Source: Datisca glomerata (Eukaryota; Streptophyta; Magnoliopsida; Cucurbitales; Datiscaceae). From it: a stretch of 64,000 nucleotides of DNA. Location: contig QANY01009091.1 of the NCBI GenBank assembly GCA_003255025.1, positions 786,227 through 850,226 of the forward strand, in the 5' to 3' direction. The notes beneath the pieces are model-generated. The model saw only the letters and a list, made by a program, of their open reading frames with translations. It was not told the DNA's origin and searched no databases. Made by a program: the position numbers and the translations under genes. Shown piece after piece: positions 11,696-23,178 of this stretch (the first letter of the stretch is position 1; each line of letters begins with the position of its first letter).

Positions 11696-12670
11696 ATGAC
11701 ACTTGTGTGGAGCTCTGCATCTGCCCATTTTATCCTTTCTAACAAGACATTCAGTTTTCCAAGTCATTTAGAAAAGCACAATCATAGATCCCTTTCTGAT
11801 CATCTAGTCCGCCTTCGAAATTGAAATCACACTGCCTCTTCTTGTCTCGGAGCTGCATTTTCTGAGGAAATCGTCCAGTTAACCCATAACAAGGTCTTAA
11901 CTTCTTTCTGATTCCTTCACCCACTGCCCCACTATACCTACCTATTAGTATTTTCTACTTCCTCACTTCCCTATTTTATTTTTTATTTTGTCTTAGAAGG
12001 TTTTGCTTGCGGCTGGTCTATCTGCAGCAATTAGGCAGCTGTCGAAGCTTTCACTTCTGTTCTTCTATATGGCAAAGACTTCGATTTCAAAACCGTCTTT
12101 TCAGCTGGATTCTTCCCATTCTTCTGTTTGTAATTACTAGGCCCTTCTATTTTTCCTTCTTTATTAAACGGCAATAATGATAACATCTTTGGTGTTTGTT
12201 AGTTTTTCTTAAATTATAATGTTTCGGGCGGTGGTGCTGCTGCAACATCCCTTGGCCTTGAAAGGTAATTAGTTTGCAAATGCCAACTCTACTAACTTGA
12301 TGCCAGGGGTCCCTCGGATTCCATTTTTGGCCTTACAGTTGTTTATGCTGGCCTTGTTATGTACGATTCACAGGTGCTTGGTTATATTGTCTTCTTCATC
12401 CTTCTACATTTATTCCTTCATTTTTTCCTCACACCTATCATTTTAATTTCCAATCCTTCATATGATTATTTTCAATGATGAATTTATGTTGATTAGGAGA
12501 GAAATAATATCAAAACGCTTCAGTAAACTCTCAAACTCAGTGCGAAAGTTTGGTTTTGACAAATTGTAGAATACAACAGTTTAACTTGAAAGCTGGTTAG
12601 AGTGGTCTAAAGTTGAGATATGTAAAGCAAAACTACTTCCCACTCAAGAGGTAATACTGAGTGGGTGTTT
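11696..12670 (+). pseudogene. DUF212 protein remnant (acid phosphatase/vanadium haloperoxidase-related)
   Basis: Five exon-like blocks in order match the plant DUF212 family. Exon 1 (11696-11893) starts with a Ser-rich, transit-peptide-like leader and ends in THNK. Exon 2 (12000-12129) reads LAAGLSAAIRQLSK and then, one base out of frame, LYGKDFDFKTVFSAG. Exon 3 (about 12226-12264) gives AAATSLGLER, exon 4 (12307-12373) SDSIFGLTVVYAGLVMYDSQ, and a decayed block near 12498-12570 begins RRE. GT and AG flank most blocks. Damage: in-frame TGA at 11822, a one-base deletion after QLSK, loss of the GGFPSTHSS core at the end of exon 2, and no AG before exon 3. Because introns remain, this is a decayed gene copy, not a retrocopy. 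Confidence 0.85.
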
Positions 12671-14006
12671 GTGGTCGTCATTTCTTGTCCACTTTGTGAT
12701 TAACCTAAGCTTCTCACATCTCATGGTTATTAGATAGACCTCCTTTTGTATTTTGATAGCATTGCAAAAATCTTCATAGAGAATGCTAGATTCGTGAATC
12801 AAATGTGAATCATGAAGTGCTCATTCTGTGCTGGTTAGGAGCTGAAGTTAGGGATATTAGTTATCTATGGCTTGTTGAACTTGTTGGGCAATTTGCAGCC
12901 CATAAATTTCAGAAGCATACTTTTAACCTTCCTTTTCCCTTATCACAAAGAGCAGCTGCTCATTGCTCCTGGTCTTCGACTCATAAATGCCATCATTTCT
13001 TTCTTTATTTTACCTTAAACTTCACCATGTAGGAAATTGCTTATCCTAATCATCTGGCCTGAGATAACCTCCAAAACCAACTTCAATCTTGTTTTCACTC
13101 CCTTCATAGTCGAAAGCCAATCTAAAAATTTCATCATATCTCTAGTCTGCAATTTCGTCTCCTTTTCTAGCTGTTGAAGTTTCTCTTTTTTTTTAGAGTA
13201 GGTATGTTCAACCTTGTTCATCCTCTGTTATTTGTACTGTATCTCCTTTTTGCAACAATGTGGTTCCATATTTTCTCCAAAAGGATTGGCTGTGTGACAA
13301 TGAGATTCCTAAATCAAGCTTCTGTATGAGATAGGGGAATCACATATAGAAACAACAAGCTAACTTTCTGAACTCATCTGGGTGTAGAAATGATGTTTGT
13401 TCAGTTTTGCTAGTCAAGACTTAGAAATCAAGCCATAATTTTTTTTGTTTAATGTATTGTTGGGAGTTAGGAGGGAAGTGCGAACTTACTCGAAAGTTCT
13501 GAATAAGCTACTGTAGGAGCAGACACTGATAAACTCATCAGATAACGTTGGAGATGGCAACTATCTAGTCGACTCTCAACCTAGAAATTAATCATCACAT
13601 CAATATCACCACCCTTAACCAATGTAGAAAACCTTGGTCCCTTATTATCAAAGGAATAAAAAATGTCATTATTATTGTAGTCTAACAAAGAATTTGTGGA
13701 GAGTATCCTCAGGTAGTGATGGTTGCCATTAAAAGAGTCAATTAGACATATAGAGGTAGAAGTCATAGCTGGTGCTTTATTGTTATTATAACTTTGCATG
13801 CCACGATGTGAGAACTCATATCGCAAATTTGTTGTCTCAATTATTTTTTTATTCTAACTGTTGACGCTCAGAAAATGACGATCTACAATGTGTAAATATC
13901 ATAAGGAATACTTGTAGTGTAGGAGCATAGTAGAGGCCAAAGTTGCAACTCCTATAAAACGATTATCATAGAAAAAGATGGATACATTAAAAACTTACCT
14001 TTTAGG
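12671..14006. other. Noncoding stretch after the DUF212 remnant
   Basis: Open frames on both strands between 12805 and 13826 show no family motif I recognise, and none has convincing exon borders. No repeat structure was noticed apart from homopolymer runs. Confidence 0.4.
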
Positions 14007-14200
14007 TATAAATTTTAAATTAATAAACACATGTTATAGTCTAATATTTAGAATCCATAGAAAAAGATGGATAAAGTAATTCACAAAAATGTGACCACAC
14101 ATTTAGAATTATTCCATAGAAAAAGAAGGATGAAGTAATTCACGAGGTTTCTCGAATTTGTGTTAGACTGTAACATGTGTTTATTAATTTAAAATTTATA
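14007..14200. repeat. Foldback inverted repeat, about 39-bp arms
   Basis: The left arm (14007-14046, containing ATTAATAAACACATGTTATA) is the reverse complement of the right arm (14161-14200) with only two or three mismatches; about 115 bases lie between. TATAACATGTGTT is then repeated twice more at about 14237-14270. The form is that of a small MITE or foldback element, but no target duplication was found. Confidence 0.75.
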
Positions 14201-14309
14201 TTTCAAATGTGTTCATAATATTATACAAGTGTTAGACTATAACATGTGTTTAGACTATAACATGTGTTCATAATATTCATATTTGAAATAAGTTCGCAAT
14301 ATTATACAG

Positions 14310-15112
14310 GTGCCGGCATGGAACGACACGATATAGCACGAAATATCCAAGCACATGTGAAGCCCGGCGGGCTGACACAATTATTATGCTTGTCGGACCG
14401 GCCCGACACATTTAACATTTCTTATGGCATAATTTGGCATGCGTGTCTTAAGTGTGTCGTGCCTTAGGTATGCCATGCGTTAGGTATGCCATGCCTTATG
14501 TGTATCGTATCTTAATTGTGCTGTGCTTTAATTGTTTCGTGCCTTAAGTGTGTTGTGTCGTATCACGCTCACACGTACACAAATACCTAGTAATAATTAA
14601 TGATAATATTAATAATTTATAAGATAAAATAGCTTATATATATATCACAATATAGAAGTAAATGATTTAAATTTAAATTCAAAAGAATTACAATAGAATG
14701 TAAAAATATGGGAGCTTGGACTGTTTGTAGAAAAAGAGAAAATTAATTGAGACTTTAGAAACCTATAGGAAGAAATTGAGAGCTTGAATTGATGGAGATT
14801 AGAGACTAGAAATAGATGATTGAGAATAAAAATTAGAAGTATTTGATAATTGAATGAATATGAATATATATTGTTGTAGGAGAGGATTAAAATAAATAAT
14901 ATATAAATAAAGCGTGCCAGTAGGCCGTGTCAGGCACGACACGACCCATTCGTAGCCCAACACGCTAATTAAAACATGTTGGGCCAGACACAGCACACGA
15001 ATTAAAGCGTGTTGGTCGTGCCTGACTAAAAATCTTGGACTCGTTACATGTCTGAGAATGTGTGCCTTGCCTCAGGGTCAGCCAACGGCTTAACACTTAT
15101 TGACAACCCTAG
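14310..15112. mobile_element. Candidate nonautonomous DNA element with GTCGTGCC/TATGCC subterminal repeats
   Basis: Two GC-richer ends surround an AT-rich middle. The left end (about 14310-14570) has CAGGTGCCGGC followed by repeats such as GTCGTGCCTTA and TATGCCATGC. The right end (about 14915-15112) carries the complementary type (GGCACGACACGACCC, AACACGC) and finishes in GACAACCCTA. The right terminus looks hAT-like (TAGGGTTGTCAA on the minus strand), but the left terminus does not match it well and I found no 8-bp duplication. The boundaries are approximate. Confidence 0.4.
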
Positions 15113-15484
15113 TAAAATTTATGTAAATGAAATGAAATTAAAAAATGTAAAACTTTTAAGATTAAATCAATTGTAATATTGAGATCATGTGTTTTGCTTT
15201 TAAATTTGAAGTCTCATGGATGAGCGGAGCGATTAAATTTTTTTGCCCGGCGTCAACCAGAACCAGCCGACCAGTTACTAGCAAGGGATGGGTTGATGAG
15301 TCTCTCAGGGAGTAGGTTAGAATTCGTTAGAGATTGACTATTTTTGGGGCGAGGCCTTTTTATGGTTTTGTACGTTTATTTCCTTTCCCAGTTTCCACAG
15401 TTAAACAGTGCCGCTGCCCGCTGCCCCGACGTCTCCTTGCCTTCGGTCCTTGGGTTCACCCAGACAATCTGCCCTCCCCAACCT

Positions 15485-15490
15485 CACGTG
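15485..15490 (+). promoter_or_regulatory. G-box CACGTG upstream of the RUS1 start codon
   Basis: A perfect palindromic CACGTG lies about 145 bases before the RUS1 ATG. G-boxes bind bZIP and bHLH factors such as HY5 and PIFs, which act in light and UV-B signalling; a light-related gene makes this plausible. Six-base matches are frequent by chance, and the transcription start is unknown. Confidence 0.35.
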
Positions 15491-15606
15491 CCTTAAAAAA
15501 TTCACTGAATTAAGAGTTTTTCTTTTGAAACTCCTTATGCTTTGAACGACACAACAAGTAATTGTTAGTAATTTTCTTTCTTATAAAAAAAATTTAGTTT
15601 TTGAGG

Positions 15607-15640
15607 ATGGAAAAGCAAAGAGATGAGCAGCAATGAGTAG
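15607..15640 (+). promoter_or_regulatory. Two short upstream ORFs before the RUS1 ATG
   Basis: ATG 15607 opens nine codons and stops at TGA 15634-15636, overlapping the main ATG (15633) as ATGA. A second ATG at 15623 opens five codons and stops at TAG 15638-15640. If the leader begins upstream of them, both would precede or overlap the main start and could lower its translation or allow reinitiation. The leader start is not visible in the sequence. Confidence 0.4.
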
Positions 15641-18600
15641 GTTGTATCCAGAACTCGTTCTGTCGTCGTCCATTCAAAGCTCACCATACTCATCTCCTTC
15701 AGGGATTTTGAAGATGAAACCCCTACGTGTTCTACCTCGAATTCCCAGCCGGACTGCCTTGCTGCCGAGGCAAAACATGAGGTACTCACTCAGTGATTTT
15801 TATTATTAACGTTTCAGCTATTTTTTTCTAGTTATTATACCTCTTTACTCTATTACTGGCAATTCTTTCTGATTAATGAATTCATAGACTTAGGTTTCTC
15901 ATAATTATGCACACTTTTATTATTACTAATCATGAAAAAAAAGTCCATTGTGAGTGATAAAAAATGCATTTTTATGTTAAAAGTTTATATTTTGAAAATT
16001 ACATTGCATTAGATTAGACTCACTCATATATTGCATTGAAGAAACTCTTATAATGAGATATGCTTCAGGACATTGTTTTTGTCAGAAAGTTTGTTGATTT
16101 TGGCTCATCATCTTGTATCTCCCGACAAGATCAATAGTCTCAAGAGTCTATCCATGCGAAGGAATCCGTATGCACGTCTACGACTGAATACTTATCTGAT
16201 GTCACGTTGTTCCAAAGTGTCACAAATTGGTTCTATTCATGAGCGACCTTATAATATAACACCTAAAAGTAAACCTTCGAATTTTCATGCTCTCTTCCTT
16301 GCTCTGCTTGGGGGTGGTGGGTGCTGCAATGACGACTGCAATGGAAACACTGGCTGGGGAGGCAATAACAATGGTGGTACAAACAATCCTTTCGATTCGG
16401 ACGGTTCCTGTTGGTGGCATGGTGATGGCAGTTCTTCATCTGGATCCCATTATGGCTTTCTGTGCCTTTCTTTATGTTCGATTTTGTGCTGCTTCTACCA
16501 TTTCCATTTGTCCATTGCACTAGCAGCAATGACTAGTAATGCTTCAAACCGACAAACTGCTTGGGAAGTGAGGGGAGGAAAGTGGTCTCAAGTCATCGTT
16601 GATACCTTCAAAGATGAATTCATTGTCTCAGATTCTATGTCATCACCCTCATCACGCCTTTCCATTGGCAAGTCTTGGTCAAGGTGCAGGGATCTTCTCA
16701 TGCGTTTGATGCTCCCAGAAGGTTTTCCGGACAGTGTTTCTCATGACTATTTGGAATATTCTTTATGGAGAGGCGTCCAAGGAATTGCTAGTCAAATTAG
16801 TGGTGTCCTTGCAACCCAGGTTCCTCCACTCCTCTGGGATTCCTCTCCTCCTTCTATCAGTACTCTATTTCAAGACATTCTCCTTTTTTTTCAGCTCTGT
16901 AGTGGTTTATAAACTGAGTAATTATTTGATTCATTTTATACTTTTGTTCCTTTTTTTCCTTTTATGATAATAGGCCTTGCTTTATGCTATTGGATTGGGG
17001 AAAGGAGCTATTCCAACTGCTGCTGCTGTCAATTGGGTATTGAAGGATGGGATTGGCTATTTGAGCAAAATATTACTCTCGAAATATGGACGGCATTTTG
17101 ATGTCAATCCAAAAGGGTGGAGGTTGTTTGCTGACTTTCTGGAAAATGCTGCCTTTGGAATGGAGATGTTAACTCCTGCATTTCCCCATCTTTTTGTTGT
17201 AATTGGTGCCAGTGCTGGAGCAGGACGATCAGCTGCCGCACTAATTCAGGTGATTGAAAGTTGAATCTCATTATAGCTTGTACAAGAATTAGTAGCATCA
17301 AGTATGGAAAGAAGTAAGGTTGGTCACTTGTGCAGGAATATTTCTGTTTGTGATTCCACTCTTTATTCTATACAATGTTGATCATTTGTTGGCTGTAAGC
17401 TTCATTTCCCTTCTCCTGATTTATATAGTCGTTTATTTTTATATGTTTTATTTCTAGTTTGGTTTGTTATCTACATAAAATAACACCACCCTCACACAAA
17501 CATATGGATATCCGTTTGCACAAAGAGTAATGTATTGAGAAGTTGGAATGATGTTTTCCTGTAATGTAATGAGAAGGGGAGGACTACTTGTTATTCGTAG
17601 CTTTTGGTATAACTTTTTAAAGTTAATTGTTTCTCATAGGAAAATAGACATAATGTATCATCATTCTTTCAAAAAATACAGTTGATGAAGGTTGGTACTT
17701 ACCACACAGGCTGCTACAAGGAGTTGCTTCTATGCTGGATTTGCTGCTCAAAGGAATTTTGCTGAGGTGAATCAGAGTCATTATTGGCCATGTTTGGTTG
17801 TAGTTGTATTCAATTTTTCTGGCTCAAGATCAAGAATGACTGCATCACAAATATTTTAGAAAACAACATTGTTTCTTGGCAGAAAAAAAAACTAATTTTC
17901 TCTATTTCGACATTTTTCCAAAAATCAATTTCTAATCACATATCAGATAGGATTTTAGTTTTCCAAAATCTTCTCCACCGTTCATGTTTTAATTTATATC
18001 AATTTTTATCGGTTTTGAAATTTGGTCTTGAATAGATTGGACCTCTTGTTGCAATAGAAATGTAGGACTTGAAGTTGAATGTGATCTCTTCTTCGTCTTT
18101 GATGTATTACTGAAAGGAATATTTGATTTTAGGTGATTGCCAAAGGTGAAGCTCAAGGAATGGTGAGCAAGTCTATTGGTATAGTGCTTGGTATAGCATT
18201 GGGCAATTGCATAGCCTCCTCAACCTCTCTTGCCCTTGCTTCTTTTGGTGTAGTGACATGGGTCCACATGTTCTGCAATCTAAGATCATATCAGTCCATT
18301 CAGCTTAGGACATTAAATCCTTATCGTGCAAGTAAGTCTTCTGTGTTTGCTTATGGATCCACATGTTGCTACATGAGACACTACATGGCATATTCACATC
18401 AATTGTGCATATAATATTCTTTTCTATAAGAAACAAGAGGAAAATTATGTATTAGCCGATATATCAATTTTCTGGCATATACTCTCTTCATCCTATATGC
18501 TATATAGTTGATGTAGACATATTACTTTTGTCTCTGTAAAAGAGAGAATATTATTTTCTCATTAGAAATTTGGTTTAATTAATGCATTATTGATCGTTAG

Positions 18601-20140
18601 CTTCTCCAAAATTTAACATCACCCATATGACTACCATAAAGATCTTCATGGCCATTGTTACTTGCATTATGATTTTATTGTGACTTTGTGTTGATTTTTG
18701 CTCTTAGATTCTAGAGTTTCACTGCAACAAAAGGCGTTATTGATAAAATTTTAGGATAGTATGTTTGCGCCATAGGCTACCAATAGTTTTCAAGTTTGAT
18801 CAAGGACTTTTTATTTATTTATTTTCTCTTTGAAATTAGACTTTGTATTTAATTTCCCCCCTTTGATTGGGGACATTGCATTGATTTAAAAATGTAAGAC
18901 TTGTTCTTCAATTGTCTAAATAGGTTTGGTTTTTAGTGAATATCTCCTGAGTGGCCAAGCACCTCCTATCAAAGAGGTCAATGATGAGGAACCATTTTTT
19001 CCAGCTGTACCTTCTCTTATTGTGAAATCTACATTTGGTGTAAGTGACTTTATTTTATCCTACTGTGGCTTAATATTTATACCCTTTGAATATGGACATG
19101 ACGAATTTATTTACACATGAGATTCGAGTCAATCAGCTACCCAAATCACTTTCTTATTAGGACAACTTAAATTGCTGATCCAAATAGACTATTGTTTCCT
19201 TGAAATGGATCTTGTAATTGCCAATGCAGTAGTCCTAGTTATAATATGCTAGCAAGTGGAAGATGGAACTTGGCATGAATAAAACAGCCGCTTGATTGAC
19301 AATTTGAACATTGAAATTGACTTTGATACGAACGGATTAAATTTCTCATGTGAAGTTTTACTAGAAAGTTTCTGATCAATCGTATCTCACAGGCTTGCAG
19401 TTAACCTTTTTGCGCAGCTGATTGAATCTGATATAAAAATAGAAGTTCCATCATGCTTTATATTTTTAGGAATTGGGTTTAGTCTTTTCATTATTCTACA
19501 TATTCTGGTGAATTGGACGGTGTCAAAAAGGGCTTTCATCTTTAAAGTGCATCAGCTAACTCTGTGTTCTGAATTGTGGGATATCATACAAGCCACAATC
19601 AAGTCTATTATCAGCGGAAGCTAAGGATGCGGCAACGGAAATAGAAAACCGGTTGCAATTGGGGTCCAAGCTCAGTGATGCAGTGAGCAGCCAGGAGGAT
19701 GTTATTGCACTCTTTAATCTGTTTAAAAATGAAGGTTACATTCTTGCGGAGCACAAGGGAAGATATTGTGTCAGTATTCTAACAACTAAATATTCCCTCT
19801 TTAATTCTTTGTTTTAACCCAGCTACCCATATAAGTATTTAACAGAACTCGTTGTTCTGTTATTTTTTTGGATCAGGTTGTGCTTAAGGAAACCACTTCA
19901 CCACAAGACATGCTTAAGGCATTGTTTCACGTCAGTTATCTGCATTGGCTGGAGAGACATGCGGGAATTGAAGCAAGAACTGCCACTAATGACTGCAAGA
20001 CAGGGGGGAGGCTCCAAGCATCACTAGACTATGTGCAAAGAGAATTCGACCACGTCAAAAATGACGGTCAATCAGTGGGTTGGGTCATGGATGGGCTGAT
20101 TGCAAGGCCTTTACCTAACAGGATCATTAAGGTTACATGA
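15633..20140 (+). CDS. RUS1: ROOT UVB SENSITIVE 1-like protein (DUF647), eight exons
   Basis: The exons are 15633-15781, 16069-16819, 16974-17249, 17710-17766, 18133-18331, 18924-19039, 19593-19769 and 19877-20140. All introns are GT-AG and the phases join, giving 662 residues. Residues 1-50 are basic and Ser-rich like a plastid transit peptide. About 90-160 is Gly/Asn-rich, ending in a hydrophobic stretch ([13 protein letters not shown]). The DUF647 domain begins near [18 protein letters not shown] (about 267) and continues through [37 protein letters not shown] and RTLNPYRA (about 477). The C-terminal part ends in [11 protein letters not shown]. As I recall the Arabidopsis family, the closest match is RUS1, which works with RUS2 in early seedling UV-B response and vitamin-B6-linked development. 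No frame break was found. The first exon and start are the least certain part. Confidence 0.92.
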
Positions 20141-20555
20141 CCCGACGACATTGATCGCTTGCTAATTAACACAATTGATTATGAAGATTCATTGAAAAAG
20201 TAACTTTCAAGATCACGTTGAAATTAATTATAGCTTCTTTGAAATGCTATTACTAAATCTGTACATGGGTAACTCATATCTATAGTCAGAATCTGATGCT
20301 GATGCCTAATATGTCTCTAGCTTCTTCAGATATTTAGTCTGCATTTGATCCACTTATTGAATCACGGTTATGATCATCTATATTTATTAGTACATAATAA
20401 ATTCTTTACCACGTGAATAACTTCTTGTCCAATGTCTAAAAAAGAAAAAACAAATGACATGAGAATTGTATGAATCAGTTACAACATGCAGTGTGTTACT
20501 CGGTGATACCGAAAACTCCTAGAAAATCCATGATTGCTAGAAGCTAATAATTGCT
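20141..20555. other. RUS1 3' flank
   Basis: AT-rich sequence after the stop codon, with AATAAA-like hexamers near 20395 that could serve polyadenylation. It ends at the stop of the convergent nitrobindin-like remnant, so the two transcription units face each other. Confidence 0.5.
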
Positions 20556-22040
20556 TCAAACTTTCTCTAGTGAGGCTTCCAGATGTGGTTGCAGACTGGT
20601 GAGATTAGTTGCCACCTGCACCACGTAAGACAACTTCCCATTGACCAGCTTATAGGCCGGAGTTATCCCTCACTTGCTCAAGAAAGTGCCAATGTCTAAA
20701 ATATTAACGCATATCAAACTTTAATCTAAAAAATTTTAGTGAGACAGTAAATTTACATTACATAATAACATGGTATACATAATTTACGAAAGAATATATA
20801 GAACATCACACTACAATTCCTTTTATAACTTACTTTGACTCATTGAAGTCTTACTGAATGTTCATATTTACGCATAAAGTCTGATATTTCTAGTTTCACT
20901 ACTTTGACCCTGGGTGTCATGACAACCAAGAGATGCCATCACCCACTCTACTTGCTGGTAGCCTTCATAATCTCACATAATACACAGCCTAAATGATTTT
21001 CATAAACGTTTTAAATGCTACCAATGAACATTTGTGAAGATGGTCAATAACCATCAAGTATGGTTATTGGTTCCGGAAACCAGTAGAAAAAATAAGGATG
21101 CTGAATGTGTTTGGTAGAATTTATTAACTTATCCATTCTCTTATCAGCAAATTACCTATAACATCATTTTTTCTTGGTTGAAATATATTTACCCAAAGGA
21201 AAACAAACCTGTAACGTCGTTGACAAAATCCATTAAGAAAGGTTTTTTTTTCATCAGTACATAGAAAAATACCTTTGAAGTATTCCCCACAAGATCACTT
21301 TGAAGCTCTATCATATTCTCTTCTGCATTGTATTTCTCTTTCTGGAAAAAGATAAAACTCAATAAATAGCCCACAATAGTTTTCCAAATTGAGTAACGTT
21401 AAGGTTACACCAAATCACAAGGCAATGCTTAGAAGACATGAATGAATAAAGACATCATTCAAGTTTGGTTTGTTGTCTTGGCTTAGTATTGTCCAGAAAA
21501 GGGAATTCAACCAAAGAAAAAAAATCTATCTAAACGTAGTTAAGTTTAAAACTAACACATCTTCACTCAAGAGATTCATGTTCCACAATCATTTCAACTA
21601 AAATTGAGGAGGTCCTAATGAAAAATCTATTTATTATGATGCGTGGAAATAAGAAGGGTTTACCTGAACTTCAACCAAACCATTGCTTCGAGCAATGACA
21701 ACTTCGATGGTAGAATCAGGTTTAAGACGCCAATACCCACTTTCAGAGTGCATAGCTTCCCCAGAATTTAGCTTCCAAGTCTTTTGGGTATATGATAACA
21801 CTGGCTTCATGAATTTGTAATAGTAAAGGAATCGAATGGTTGAGGCTAAGTCATTAAAATTATCAAATTGAGATGTATATATAGGTACCTTGCCGTCAGA
21901 ATGGGAGAAATGGAGCTCCTCACCATAAGAGAAGGAATTAATGGAAGGATAATGACCCTGCCCCTTACCTCTCCATGTCCCCAATAAGAATGACAAGGGT
22001 CGTATACCCGGGTGTATATCCGCTGCTCCTGAGATTCATA
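20556..22040 (-). pseudogene. Nitrobindin-like (THAP4 heme-binding-domain) gene copy, probably broken
   Basis: Four exon blocks on the minus strand match plant nitrobindin, a small heme-binding beta-barrel. Block 1 (21889 to about 22035) encodes PLSFLLGTWRGKGQG and SYGEELHFSHSDGK. Block 2 (21664-21804) has SYTQKTWKLNSGE, SGYWRLKPD and GLVEVQ. Block 3 (21273-21341) has YNAEENMIELQSDLVGNTSK. Block 4 (20556 to about 20672) has LVNGKLSYVVQ and TSLQPHL, the region with the family's heme-ligand histidine. Introns are GT-AG; the first is only 84 bases with no stop, so retention would keep the frame. Faults: block 1 has an in-frame TGA and no ATG ahead of it, and block 4 begins with a stop in the frame set by block 3. 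A missed first exon or an assembly error could explain part of this. Confidence 0.75.
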
Positions 22041-22056
22041 GTGTTGCTACGCCCTC

Positions 22057-22098
22057 ATTTCACAAGTTGACTAATGTATTTCACAAGTTGACTAATGT
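22057..22098 (+). repeat. Perfect 21-bp tandem duplication
   Basis: The unit ATTTCACAAGTTGACTAATG followed by T occurs twice head to tail with no mismatch. It lies just upstream (minus strand) of the nitrobindin-like remnant. Confidence 0.9.
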
Positions 22099-22484
22099 GG
22101 ATGAACCTGGTCGTGTAGTCGTCTCACCCAAATTTATGGATACTTCATGACGACTCATCTTTGAAGAGTTTAATCTTAAAAAAATTATAGAAAACTAAAC
22201 ATCAGAATGACTCATCTGTAAATATGCTTAATCTTAAAAAAATTAAAGAAAACTAAACAAACATTACCTTTTCGGTGTAGCCGATCACTTAGTTGGAGTT
22301 CAAAATTGGATAATCCAAACAAAAAAAATGAATGAGCAAATGCATTTGAAGTTTAGAGCACTTGAAAGTTAGTGAGTATGTGTTTAATTGAGTGAATATA
22401 TGATTTTTAAGAATGATTTACGAAGAGTAATTACCCTTATTAATTGCACAACCAGACACCACCAACCAATAAAAAAGTCAAACT

Positions 22485-22596
22485 AGGCGATTAGGACCCA
22501 AACGCTACTTTGGTGGTCCTAATCGCCTATGTTAAAGCGAGTCGCTTCTAATAACTGACGTTTGGGGCTTGCTGGTCGCGTTTGGGCCCCAAACGC
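22485..22596. repeat. Two adjacent hairpins with CGATTAGG and GCGTTTGGG motifs
   Basis: AGGCGATTAGGACC (22485-22498) pairs perfectly with GGTCCTAATCGCCT (22515-22528) across a 16-base loop. Fifty bases on, 22578-22596 (GCGTTTGGGCCCCAAACGC) is a near-perfect palindrome. The GC-rich patch stands out from its AT-rich surroundings. Related CGATTAGG-type words recur at about 28560-28740, on the far side of the plant-mobile-domain gene, so these may be terminal parts of one large element. Confidence 0.7.
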
Positions 22597-23140
22597 CTGT
22601 TTGTCAGGGGTGGCTATTCGCCCGTCATGAATGGAAAAATTAAAATGCATTTAGAAGTTTAAAATATTTGGATATTTTGATGGTTTATAAGCGCAAGACG
22701 AGTCATAACATAAGGGGCGAATCTACTCTTCGTAGAATCCAATTGAATAGATTGACGGTTTGTAAATGTTATCCTTATACACAAAATGTTTAGGATCAAG
22801 TTTAAAAATCAACGATACAATAAACAAACTTAGAATCCAGTTCTAAATTAACCAACGATTCGACAGAATCTCCCCATAAATATTAGAAAACCCACAATAT
22901 TAATTACATATTTATATCCATAATATGTCAAACGCCTATCATGCAACTTTTGCAAATTTAGAATTAAAAAAAAACTTAGAGTCTAATCTAAAAAAACTTA
23001 AAATCTAAAAAAACTTAAAATCCAAATAAACTTAGAATCCAACATATTTATATCCACAAAAAGTTCATATCAAGTTTGACAAAACATTATGGTGCAAGAT
23101 TTCTCTATTTCGACAAAGCATCATGTGAATGCTTTGTACG
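22597..23140. other. AT-rich DNA with A-rich direct repeats
   Basis: No coding region is supported. Around 22960-23045 the phrase AAACTTAGAATCCAA and close variants recur several times, a short degenerate repeat of about 20 bases. Confidence 0.45.
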
Positions 23141-23178
23141 TCATTCATGTTCTCGTTTCGATTTAGTATCCTCATTGA

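Noticed and set aside
13015..13826. Two minus-strand ORFs (13015-13221 and 13581-13826) as genes
   Set aside because: No recognisable motif, no exon borders that join, and length within what AT-rich DNA gives by chance.
14799..14996. Minus-strand ORF in the candidate DNA element
   Set aside because: Lies in the subterminal repeats of the element and has no motif.
16220..16529. Opposite-strand and shifted open frames across RUS1 exon 2
   Set aside because: They are shadows of the RUS1 coding exon, which has in-phase splice sites and family motifs.
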